From Anaeroplasma bactoclasticum (GTDB lineage: Bacteria; Bacillota_I; Bacilli_A; Acholeplasmatales; Anaeroplasmataceae), in contig NZ_QXEV01000004.1 of NCBI RefSeq assembly GCF_003550015.1, positions 1-50,727 on the forward strand: a stretch of 50,727 bases of DNA, given 5' to 3'. The notes under the pieces are model-generated. The model was not told where the DNA came from. It made no database searches and worked only from the letters and a program-made list of their open reading frames with translations. Made by a program: the position numbers and the translations under genes. Of this stretch, positions 39,319 to 47,727 are shown piece after piece (position 1 is the first letter of the stretch; each line of letters begins with the position of its first letter).

Positions 39319-41779
39319 AATTATTTAATAACTTATTATATTCTTCTAAGGAAATAATTGCCTTACATTTAGGGAAGTTTGAACATCCAAAGAATACATT
39401 TCCTTGCATCTTACCCTTAGATGCAACTCTTTTAATTAAATGACCCTTACCACATTTAGGACAAGTGACATTTGTATCTTCTTTAATAGGTTCTTTAACC
39501 TCTACTTCTTTTTTTACCTCATTGCATTTCTTATAACAAGATAACTTACCATCATTATCCATAATCATCATAGAACCACAATCTTTACATTTCTCATTTG
39601 TTGGAGTTCCATTAATGATGGTTTTACATCTAGGGAAGTTTGTACAGCCATAGAAGGTTGCCCCCTTCTTTTTACCTCTTGCGGCAGTTCTTGGAACTAA
39701 GTGTCCCTTGCCACATTCAGGGCAAATAAATACCTCTTTTGGTTCATCTTGGCAATGAGAAGAGCAATATTTAATTCCATCTTCTCCCATTAAGATTAAT
39801 GCACCACAATCCTTGCATACTTCTCCTGTAGGCTTATCATTGAATATTGTTTTACATTTTGGATAATTATTACATGCATAGAAGGTTTTACCCTTACTCT
39901 TACCAGATTTAGATACTCTTTTTACAATATGGGCCTTACCACATTTAGGGCATATAATTCCTGTATCATTATCCTCTTCCTCTTCCCTTTTAATGAAGCT
40001 ACAGCTTGGATAATTACTACAAGAGATGAATTCACCATATTTACCTAATCGAATAACTAATGGGCTTCCACATTCCGGACATATTTCATCTGTAGGAATA
40101 GGATATTTACTATCCATATTTCTTAATGCCTTATCATAAATAGGCATAAATCCATCATAGAAGCTTTGAAGCTCAGTTTCCTTTTCTAGCTCTCCTGATG
40201 CGATTTTATCCAAATCAGATTCCATATTTGCTGTATATTTTACATTAATAATAGAATCAAAATATTCATTAAGCCTATCAATAGTAAGCATACCCTGTTC
40301 GGTTGGATGAATCATCTTCTTTTCAAGCTTAATATATTCTCTTTCCTTTAGGGTTGCGATAGTTTGGGCATAAGTAGATGGTCTACCGATACCTAAATCC
40401 TCCATATCCTTAATTAAGGATGCTTCTGTATATCTACTCTTAGGCTGAGTTTCCTTATCTAATATTTGAATCTTATCCGCATTATAGGATTCCCCAAGCT
40501 TAAATGAAGGTAGGGTTACCTCATCCGTTGCTTCTTTTCCATATACCTTTAAATAGCCATCAAAGGTAAGCTCTGTTCCTGATGCACTCCAAACGGAATC
40601 TGTATTTTGGAATTCTACCTTTGTTTGGTTATATACTGCTGCACTCATTAAGGATGCTAGAGTTCTTTTATAAATTAAATTATAAAGCTTATATTCATCA
40701 TTTGTTAAATAATCTTTAATAGAATCTGGTGTTCTAGATATGGATGTTGGACGAATACCTTCATGGGCATCCTGCATACCCTTTTGGTTTTTTGTTTTAA
40801 CAGAGCCTAAATATCTAGTACCATAATTATTTAAAATATAATCATCACAGGTTTTAACAAAGCTATCCGCTAATCTTGTAGAATCAGTACGCATATAAGT
40901 AATTAAACCGACAGTTTCACTACCAATATTCTTACCTTCATATAAGGCTTGCGCAATTGTCATTGTACGAGTTGGACTAAAGCCTAATCTTATGGATGCA
41001 TCCTGCTGCATAGTAGATGTTGTATAAGTAGGATAGGATTGCTTTTTTACCTGCTTATGGCTAATATCAGATACCGTAAAGGATAATAATCTTGCTTTAA
41101 GGTTTTCAAGTACCTTACGATCTGTAATACGATTCTTGGAATCTATTTTAACACCATTTAATTCACTTAACTTAAGCTTGAAGGTTTTAAATAATGCCTC
41201 CATCTCATAATAAGCCTCAGGAACGAATGCTAATATCTCTTTTTCTAGATTTACTATTAATAATAAGGTTGCACTTTGTACTCTACCTGCAGATTTAGAA
41301 CCAATCTTTCTTTGTAATAGCTTAGAAAGCTTAAAGCCTAAAATACGGTCGATCATTCTTCTTGATTCTTGTGAATCCACCATCTTCATATTAATCTTAT
41401 GGGGATTTAACAATGCTTCATTGACTGCCGTTTTTGTAATTTCATGGAATTCTATTCTATTTGAATCATTTAAATCTAGATTCAATTCTCTAGCTAAATG
41501 ATATGCAATGGCCTCTCCTTCACGGTCGGGGTCGGTTGCAAGATAAACTTGATTACCCTTACAAGCCTTTTGTAAGCTTTTAACTAAAGACTCTTTGCCC
41601 TCGATAATTCTATAGTCTGGAATAAATCCTTGTTCTATATCAATACCAAGTCCACCCTTACCTGTAGTAGCAAGGTCACAAATATGGCCTTTTGAGGATA
41701 ATACGGTATACTTTCCACCTAAATATCCTGCGATAGTTTTTGATTTACTTGGAGACTCAACGATGATGATTTTATTCAC
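39317..41779 (-). CDS. topA: DNA topoisomerase I with an expanded zinc-finger tail
   Basis: The protein has 820 residues. It relaxes negative supercoils through a 5'-phosphotyrosine. The Toprim domain starts IIIVESPSKSKTIAGYLG with ATDPDREGEAIAYHL, and the active site is ITYMRTDSTR. The last 230 or so residues hold six zinc-binding modules: four of the topo C4 type (CPxCG...CxNxPxC) and two shorter CKDCG...C modules inserted between them. I use the GTG at 41779, placed after AAGGAGG; the longer frame begins inside the promoter (41811-41839). Confidence 0.96.
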   Translation of the reverse strand: MNKIIIVESPSKSKTIAGYLGGKYTVLSSKGHICDLATTGKGGLGIDIEQGFIPDYRIIEGKESLVKSLQKACKGNQVYLATDPDREGEAIAYHLARELNLDLNDSNRIEFHEITKTAVNEALLNPHKINMKMVDSQESRRMIDRILGFKLSKLLQRKIGSKSAGRVQSATLLLIVNLEKEILAFVPEAYYEMEALFKTFKLKLSELNGVKIDSKNRITDRKVLENLKARLLSFTVSDISHKQVKKQSYPTYTTSTMQQDASIRLGFSPTRTMTIAQALYEGKNIGSETVGLITYMRTDSTRLADSFVKTCDDYILNNYGTRYLGSVKTKNQKGMQDAHEGIRPTSISRTPDSIKDYLTNDEYKLYNLIYKRTLASLMSAAVYNQTKVEFQNTDSVWSASGTELTFDGYLKVYGKEATDEVTLPSFKLGESYNADKIQILDKETQPKSRYTEASLIKDMEDLGIGRPSTYAQTIATLKEREYIKLEKKMIHPTEQGMLTIDRLNEYFDSIINVKYTANMESDLDKIASGELEKETELQSFYDGFMPIYDKALRNMDSKYPIPTDEICPECGSPLVIRLGKYGEFISCSNYPSCSFIKREEEEDNDTGIICPKCGKAHIVKRVSKSGKSKGKTFYACNNYPKCKTIFNDKPTGEVCKDCGALILMGEDGIKYCSSHCQDEPKEVFICPECGKGHLVPRTAARGKKKGATFYGCTNFPRCKTIINGTPTNEKCKDCGSMMIMDNDGKLSCYKKCNEVKKEVEVKEPIKEDTNVTCPKCGKGHLIKRVASKGKMQGNVFFGCSNFPKCKAIISLEEYNKLLNN

Positions 41780-41810
41780 TTGGTGTTCCTCCTTTTCAAA
41801 GTGCCCCTCT

Positions 41811-41839
41811 ATAATAGAACAAGATTTTTCACTTGTCAA
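41811..41839 (-). promoter_or_regulatory. Sigma-A promoter of topA
   Basis: TTGACA (41834-41839), 17-bp spacer, TATTAT (41811-41816) on the minus strand. Confidence 0.83.
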
Positions 41840-41864
41840 GGCTACATTTTTACCTATTTTTCAC

Positions 41865-41891
41865 AAAAAAGAACCCCCTCCTAAAGGAGGG
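41865..41891 (-). terminator. Terminator of the FtsK-rnhB operon
   Basis: CCCTCC (41876-41881) pairs with GGAGGG (41886-41891) around a 4-nt loop; the minus strand continues GGTTCTTTTTT. Confidence 0.85.
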
Positions 41892-41902
41892 AGTAGAAAA
41901 AA

Positions 41903-42577
41903 TTAATTTTCATTTTCATCATCATTAAAATCTAAATCTAAGGATAATTGTTTTGAGAAATATTTTGATACTGGTGCGAATGTTTTACGATGAATTTTAC
42001 AAGGACCATATTTTTCTAAGGCAGCTAAATGCTCCTTAGTACCATATCCCTTATGCTTTTTAAATCCATAATTAGGATATTTAAAATCCATCTTTTCCAT
42101 ATAATGATCTCTAGATACCTTTGCAATAATAGATGCTGCAGCAACAGACGCAGATAAGGCATCTCCATGAATTAAGGATTGATGCTTAACCTCAAGCTCA
42201 CCTAAAGGCATTGCATCAATTAATACATAATCAGGTTTTACCTTTAATTCTTCTACTGCCTTCAGCATACCCTTTTTGGTAGCTTGATAAATATTTAATT
42301 CATCTACTTCCTTTTCTGAAACAAATACTACGCTATAACTAACAGCATTCTTAACAATTATTTTATATAAGGCTTCTCTTTTCTTTTCAGATAGTTGCTT
42401 AGAATCATTAATGCCTTCTATTTTTAAGAAGGGTGGCAAGATACATGCAGCAACTACAACAGGGCCTGCAAGAGGACCTCTACCTGCTTCATCTATTCCA
42501 CAGATATTTTCATATCCTTCATCATATAATTCATTCTCATATTTATATAGGTTAATTTCTTCCTTCTGGCTTTTCAT
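41903..42577 (-). CDS. rnhB: Ribonuclease HII
   Basis: The protein has 224 residues. It removes ribonucleotides and RNA primers from DNA. The catalytic carboxylates are in CGIDEAGRGPLAGP (Asp-Glu), VLIDAMPL and VSRDHYME; the C-terminus has YGTKEHLAALEKYGPCKIHR. The start lies 26 nt inside the end of rbgA, the usual rbgA-rnhB arrangement of Bacillota. Confidence 0.95.
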   Translation of the reverse strand: MKSQKEEINLYKYENELYDEGYENICGIDEAGRGPLAGPVVVAACILPPFLKIEGINDSKQLSEKKREALYKIIVKNAVSYSVVFVSEKEVDELNIYQATKKGMLKAVEELKVKPDYVLIDAMPLGELEVKHQSLIHGDALSASVAAASIIAKVSRDHYMEKMDFKYPNYGFKKHKGYGTKEHLAALEKYGPCKIHRKTFAPVSKYFSKQLSLDLDFNDDENEN

Positions 42578-43409
42578 AACTCATTGCCCCTATCTTCATA
42601 CTTCTAAGCTCATTCATAAGGATTGTTCTTACTCTATCTAAATCAATAAGACCACCCTTTAACATACAGCCTCTTTTTTTACCAATTTCCTTTAATACTT
42701 CAATTGGATCTTCATTTAATTCTTCTAAGTTATATCTATCCTTTAATAAATTAGGATAGTTTTGACTTAAATACCTAACAGATTCATCTGTGATATATTC
42801 CATATCCAAGATTTCATCTTTAATAGAACCACACATTGCAAGCTTTAAGCCAACCGTTTGATCTTCAAACTTTGGCCATAAGATACCTGGAGTATCTAGT
42901 AAGAATAAATCATCCGTAATCTTAATCCAGGTTTGAGATTTCGTTACACCAGGTCTATCTCCTACCGCAACAGCCTTTCTTTTGGCTAAGGTATTAATTA
43001 ATGTAGATTTACCTACATTAGGGATACCAATAATTAAAGCTTTAATTTGTTTACTTTTAATACCTTTAGATTCTCTTTTTTCAAATACTTCTTTTAAAGC
43101 TAATCTTGCGTATGGAACTACATTCTTAACATTATATCCTGTAATAGAATCAATATCTAAGGATAATATATTTAAGGATTTATAATAATCCATCCATTCC
43201 TTAGTGATTTTAGGATCCGCAATAGATGATTTACAAAGTAAAATAAGTCTAGGCTTATTTCCTACGATTTCATCTACCATAGGATTTGTTGAGGAATAAG
43301 GTATTCTTGCATCCTTTAGTTCTATGATTAAGTCCACAAGCTTAATATTTTCTTTAATTTCTCTTTTCGCTTTGGCCATATGACCAGGGAACCATTGAAT
43401 TGGATTCAT
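42552..43409 (-). CDS. rbgA: Ribosome-assembly GTPase RbgA/YlqF with altered G4 motif
   Basis: The protein has 285 residues and is circularly permuted: the G4 region comes before G1. IQWFPGHMAKAKREI is the N-terminal signature, GIPNVGKST is G1 and DTPG is G3. Where the family has NKxD for guanine recognition (LNKADxAD in B. subtilis), this protein reads LLCKSSIAD. RbgA acts in late 50S assembly. The ATG at 43409 follows AAGGAGTG; an in-frame GTG three codons upstream is inside that site. Confidence 0.93.
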   Translation of the reverse strand: MNPIQWFPGHMAKAKREIKENIKLVDLIIELKDARIPYSSTNPMVDEIVGNKPRLILLCKSSIADPKITKEWMDYYKSLNILSLDIDSITGYNVKNVVPYARLALKEVFEKRESKGIKSKQIKALIIGIPNVGKSTLINTLAKRKAVAVGDRPGVTKSQTWIKITDDLFLLDTPGILWPKFEDQTVGLKLAMCGSIKDEILDMEYITDESVRYLSQNYPNLLKDRYNLEELNEDPIEVLKEIGKKRGCMLKGGLIDLDRVRTILMNELRSMKIGAMSYEKPEGRN

Positions 43410-43428
43410 AAGATGCACTCCTTAAAAC

Positions 43429-44322
43429 TTAAACTCTATGATATGTACAGCCTAGATTAAATGAGAATGGGAATATTCTCATATATACCTTACCAAAGAT
43501 ATCAGAGGCATAAATTAAACCAAAGGATCTAGAATCACAGGATTCTCCTGGTTCTCTATTATCTCCCATTACCATAACCATACCATCTGGAATTTTAAAC
43601 CAATCCTTATCCTCTGTTATTCCAGCACTTTCTCTTATTTTGATAAATTCTGTTTTACTAACATCAGGACATTCTACGTCATTCACATAGAATGTAAATG
43701 AATCAGGTAATGGTTCACTTAAGGTTAATTTATCTCCAGATACCGCAACAATTCTTTTGATAAAGAATTTATCATCATAATTTCCATATAGTTTTTTGGT
43801 ATATTGGGATGCGTTAAATACGATGATATCTCCTTGGTGTGGAGAATAAAATAAATCTGTACATAATAATCTATCTCCATTATGTAATGTATCATTCATA
43901 GAATTACCTACTACAGTACATGGAGTAGTCATATATATCATTATAAATAATAATATAGATAAGCACTTACATAAAAAAGATACAATATCTAATTTGATAT
44001 TTAATTTAGAAATAAGACTTAACCAGTCTTTTTTCTTTATTTCAGAATAAACCATATAGGATATTTGAAATGTAAAATAACCAAATGTTAAAAATAATGT
44101 TAAATAGAATAAAACAATCGCAACTGCATAGAAGGAAAATTTTCCTCCACCTAATACATTAAAGAAGATAGATACTCTTCTTACCCATACAAAGGATAAT
44201 ATAATCATAAGGAAGTATAGGCCAAGAAGAATACCTTTTCTAATCCATAGGATTTTTTTATATTGAGCCGTTTCTTCTTCTGTAATTGTTTTATCTAAAT
44301 ACTTTTTCTCTAAAGATATCAT
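43429..44322 (-). CDS. lepB: Signal peptidase I with an N-terminal multi-helix extension
   Basis: The protein has 297 residues. The catalytic serine is S141 in VVGNSMNDTL and the lysine K189 in FIKRIVAVSGD; MVMGDNREPGESCDSRSFG is the C-terminal signature. Unlike the usual Gram-positive enzyme with one membrane anchor (about 180-200 residues), about 115 residues precede the catalytic part and contain at least three hydrophobic helices (28-46, 62-92, 111-132). The ATG overlaps the ftsK stop by one base (TAATG). Confidence 0.92.
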   Translation of the reverse strand: MISLEKKYLDKTITEEETAQYKKILWIRKGILLGLYFLMIILSFVWVRRVSIFFNVLGGGKFSFYAVAIVLFYLTLFLTFGYFTFQISYMVYSEIKKKDWLSLISKLNIKLDIVSFLCKCLSILLFIMIYMTTPCTVVGNSMNDTLHNGDRLLCTDLFYSPHQGDIIVFNASQYTKKLYGNYDDKFFIKRIVAVSGDKLTLSEPLPDSFTFYVNDVECPDVSKTEFIKIRESAGITEDKDWFKIPDGMVMVMGDNREPGESCDSRSFGLIYASDIFGKVYMRIFPFSFNLGCTYHRV

Positions 44323-46691
44323 TATTCGTCATCAATTCCAAACATTTGTCTTAATTGATATGTATCCACAAGAATTTCACGGCTCTTTGTTCCATTCTTA
44401 GGAGCTACAATATTTCTATCTTCAAGCATTGTAACAATTCTTGAAGCACGGTTAAAGCCTAGACCAAAGGCATTTTGAATACCATTGATGGAGCAGGCGT
44501 TAGAATCCACACAGAACTGTGCGATTTGATATAATAATTCCTCTGATTCAGCTGCCACATCTCTTCCACCTAAAGATCCTCCTGCAGCTGGCTGATTCAT
44601 TCTCTTCTTTAAATCATCTAAATTGAACATATAGTCTGGACCATAGGTTTGAACTAAATAATCACAAATAGCGATGATTTCATTATCCGGTAAATATGCA
44701 CCTTGAGCTCTCATTGGAGCACCCTGGTTTTTGATTAACATATCACCACGACCAAGTAGGTTTTCAGCACCTACCTCATCCAGAATTGTATTCGAGTCAA
44801 TTTGAGATGCAACTCTAAATGCGATACGGCATGGAATATTGGCCTTAATTGTACCACTTACAACCTGTACAGTTGGTCTTTGAGTAGCTAAGATAATATG
44901 CATACCGCAGGCTCTAGCCTTTTGAGCTAGACGAACAATGGAATCATTTACCTCAGCACCGCACTGCATAACTAAATCATTAAACTCATCGATAACTGCC
45001 AAAATGAATGGTAGATTTTCAAGTTCAGGATAAGTTTCTCTTTTCTTATTATATTCTTCTAGGTTACGAACTCTGTTTCTTGAGAAGATTTCATATCTTC
45101 TATCCATTTCTTCACATGCCCATTTTAGTGCCTCACCTGCAAGTGTTAAATCTGTAATAACTGGTACAGCTAGATGTGGAATATCTCTATAGAAGGTCAT
45201 TTCAACCATCTTAGGGTCAACTAAAATAAGCTTTAGCTTTTCTGGAGAATTCTTTATAAGTAAAGAAACTAATAAAGTATTGATACAAACAGACTTACCA
45301 GATTTTGTAGCACCGGCAATTAATGCATGTGGCATATCTGTAATATCTTGGTATACACTCTTACCATTAATATCCTTACCCAAAGCTACATTCATAGGCT
45401 TCTTATCATTAACGAATTTATCATCAATAATATCACCAAATTTAACTACATCTGCCTTATCATTTGGAGCTTCAATACCTACGGTATTCTTTCCTGGAAT
45501 TGGGCATAGAATACGTAAGGATTGAACCTCTAGATTCATAGCAAGGTTATCACGAATTTGGTTAACCTTTTTAACGTTAACACCTGGGTCAAGCATAATT
45601 TCATATAAAGTGAAGGCAGGACCCTTTGTATAAGAAATTACCTCACCTGCAATACCAAAGGAGGTAAGAGTTTGATTGATAATTTCTTTCTTTGTTTCAA
45701 GCCATGCTGGAAGCTCTGATTCTGCTAAAGAAGACTTTTGGAACATAGAATTATAATCAATATGATAATTCTTATATTTGTTTTCCTTCTTGAATACTGG
45801 AGCCTTTGGCTCTTCCTTCTTAATAGGAAGAGGATCCTTTTTAACTTCTACAACTCTATTTTGAGTAGGATCTTCCATATCTACAGTTGGGAAATCACCA
45901 GCCTGTGCTCTTCTTATTGCTTCTTCAATAGAAATAGTCTTATCTACTGGAGGATTATCGGTAAATTTAATTTCAGGGGCATCCATCGATGGCATATCCT
46001 CAAAGTTAAAGTCATCAATACTATCTTCTCCAAATGCGAATGGATCTTCTTTTTCCTCTTCTATAGGCTCTTCCTCTTTTTGCTTTTCTGTTAAGAAGGA
46101 TGGAATAGATGTAGGCTTTGCCTTTGGCATAGAGCTTGATTCTGTATTATATTCATATGGAGAATCATCAACATTTAAGTCAAGCTCAAAGTCTGGCTCT
46201 TCTACATCCTCTTCCTTAGGTAAAACAGCCTCTTCTACCTTAGGCTTATCTTCTGTTATAAAATCATTGAAATCCTCTTCAAATAAGGATAATGCCTTTT
46301 TCTTCTTTTCAGGCTTTGGAGCCTCTACAGGCTTTTTAAGCTCAGGACCTTCTCCACCTAAGAATTCCTTAGCCTTTTCATGGTCAAGCATTTGGAACTC
46401 ATAATATTTTGTTCCATATTTTTTAATAATTTCTTCTTCAGAAATATGCTTTTCCTCTTGTTTTCTAATATAATCATAGCCTTGATCAATATCAATTTTA
46501 CCTGCATTATCAGGGTAAACTGGCTTATCATCAATTTGTGAGCCATAAGCAGGAGATGCTACTTGAATTCCGTGAAATTCATTTTTTCTAGCATTGAATT
46601 TAAACTTTTCTGTTAATTGATAAATTTCAAAGGGTTCCTCTGTATATAAAAGTGGAATATACACAGGCTCTTTTATCTTCTTCTTTTTCAT
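44322..46691 (-). CDS. Soluble FtsK/SpoIIIE-type DNA translocase, SftA-like
   Basis: The protein has 789 residues. Residues 1-310 are highly charged, acidic and low-complexity and contain no membrane helix, unlike FtsK and SpoIIIE with four. Residues 325-430 are the alpha domain, 440-700 the RecA-like motor with Walker A GATKSGKS (460-467) and Walker B LAVIDEF (564-570), and 715-789 the winged-helix gamma domain. The layout resembles SftA of B. subtilis, a soluble translocase that clears DNA from the septum. It follows an unknown membrane protein by 11 nt, a possible anchor partner. Confidence 0.9.
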   Translation of the reverse strand: MKKKKIKEPVYIPLLYTEEPFEIYQLTEKFKFNARKNEFHGIQVASPAYGSQIDDKPVYPDNAGKIDIDQGYDYIRKQEEKHISEEEIIKKYGTKYYEFQMLDHEKAKEFLGGEGPELKKPVEAPKPEKKKKALSLFEEDFNDFITEDKPKVEEAVLPKEEDVEEPDFELDLNVDDSPYEYNTESSSMPKAKPTSIPSFLTEKQKEEEPIEEEKEDPFAFGEDSIDDFNFEDMPSMDAPEIKFTDNPPVDKTISIEEAIRRAQAGDFPTVDMEDPTQNRVVEVKKDPLPIKKEEPKAPVFKKENKYKNYHIDYNSMFQKSSLAESELPAWLETKKEIINQTLTSFGIAGEVISYTKGPAFTLYEIMLDPGVNVKKVNQIRDNLAMNLEVQSLRILCPIPGKNTVGIEAPNDKADVVKFGDIIDDKFVNDKKPMNVALGKDINGKSVYQDITDMPHALIAGATKSGKSVCINTLLVSLLIKNSPEKLKLILVDPKMVEMTFYRDIPHLAVPVITDLTLAGEALKWACEEMDRRYEIFSRNRVRNLEEYNKKRETYPELENLPFILAVIDEFNDLVMQCGAEVNDSIVRLAQKARACGMHIILATQRPTVQVVSGTIKANIPCRIAFRVASQIDSNTILDEVGAENLLGRGDMLIKNQGAPMRAQGAYLPDNEIIAICDYLVQTYGPDYMFNLDDLKKRMNQPAAGGSLGGRDVAAESEELLYQIAQFCVDSNACSINGIQNAFGLGFNRASRIVTMLEDRNIVAPKNGTKSREILVDTYQLRQMFGIDDE

Positions 46692-46702
46692 CTAAATCCT
46701 CC

Positions 46703-47638
46703 CTACTCATGAACAATACTCTTTTTTGAGTTTTTCTTTTTTAATGGTTTAGTTTCATCAAATAATGGATCATATTCATCTCTTACTTCATTTGCAACTA
46801 CAACTCTACTTTTCATTTTTGCATCAAATGAAGTAATTGTCTTAGGACTATTATCTAATTTTGGTGTTTCTTGATTTAAAGAAGATAATAACTCTTTATC
46901 CATATTCTTTAATTCTTCTGTAACACCACCATCAATGGTTTCAGAATAATTCTTATAAGACTTTGAGAAAATCTTATAAGCCTCTTCACCAATAATACCC
47001 AAGGTGGCAATATAAATCTTTTTCATGATGACATGTACACCAACATCTATTGTACCCTTCTTAATAAGATTTAGTGGGTTAATAACACTAAGTACATAAG
47101 AGGATACCTTAATCGTCTTTTGTAAATTTATACCAACCTCATATGCTTTAGAATCCACAACCTGCATGGTCGTTTCTGTTAAAGACATAATCTGTGATAT
47201 TTTTAATCTTCTTAAAAGCTTAATACCTCTATGATTTAAGATTTCATCTAATCTTTCCTTTACATAAGAAATAAGCTCTAAGGATTCATCTATCGTTAAT
47301 TCAAAAAATGGATGCTTGGAATCTGGATAAAAGCGAGATGCTATTCCATAAACCAAATTCATAGAAACATATTTAAAATGCTCCATTTCCTTTTGGTCTC
47401 CTCTTAAGGTTTTATCCTTAAAGGCAGCCATAGCGATTTGAATCATTTCTTCTGCTTCAGATGCTTTTAAGTCATTGGCCTGAAGCTTGGCGGCATATTT
47501 TTTATCCCTCATTGATGAAACGACAATAAGGGCATAGATTAGACTTAGAAGCAACATACCAATTCCAATACCAAGAACAAAGGAAAGTATGGTGGAAAAG
47601 TCTAATTTGAATATCCAAATTTCATATAGGAACATCAT
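46703..47638 (-). CDS. Membrane protein of unknown function upstream of FtsK
   Basis: The protein has 311 residues. I do not recognise a named family with confidence. Residues 15-40 are a single strong membrane helix (STILSFVLGIGIGMLLLSLI), after which comes a helical cytoplasmic domain with a hydrophobic patch around 177-215 (VSSYVLSVINPLNLIKKGTI, IYIATLGIIGEEAYKIF) somewhat like DUF697-type proteins, and a basic C-terminal tail (KPLKKKNSKKS). It heads the operon unknown-ftsK-lepB-rbgA-rnhB. A TTGTTT-17-TAATAT promoter appears upstream, in very AT-rich DNA, and GAGGTGGTG precedes the two initial ATG codons. Confidence 0.75.
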   Translation of the reverse strand: MMFLYEIWIFKLDFSTILSFVLGIGIGMLLLSLIYALIVVSSMRDKKYAAKLQANDLKASEAEEMIQIAMAAFKDKTLRGDQKEMEHFKYVSMNLVYGIASRFYPDSKHPFFELTIDESLELISYVKERLDEILNHRGIKLLRRLKISQIMSLTETTMQVVDSKAYEVGINLQKTIKVSSYVLSVINPLNLIKKGTIDVGVHVIMKKIYIATLGIIGEEAYKIFSKSYKNYSETIDGGVTEELKNMDKELLSSLNQETPKLDNSPKTITSFDAKMKSRVVVANEVRDEYDPLFDETKPLKKKNSKKSIVHE

Positions 47639-47698
47639 CTACACCACCTCTATATTATTATATAATATATTATCATTTTTTAAATATAAAAACAAATA

Positions 47699-47726
47699 AA
47701 AGTAAAAAAATGGCCTAAGCCATTTT
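47699..47726 (-). terminator. Terminator of the MutS-like gene
   Basis: AAAATGGC (47707-47714) pairs with GCCATTTT (47719-47726) around CTAA, with a minus-strand T-run. The ATGGC/GCCAT core recurs at 62-79 and 30696-30713. Confidence 0.85.
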
Positions 47727-47727
47727 C

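Noticed and set aside
41780-41839. Longer N-terminus for topoisomerase I
   Set aside because: It lies within the -35/-10 region of a consensus promoter, so it is not in the mRNA.
45280-46546. Several open frames opposite or overlapping ftsK
   Set aside because: They are by-products of AT-rich, low-complexity coding in ftsK; compositions are implausible for proteins and no ribosome sites precede them.
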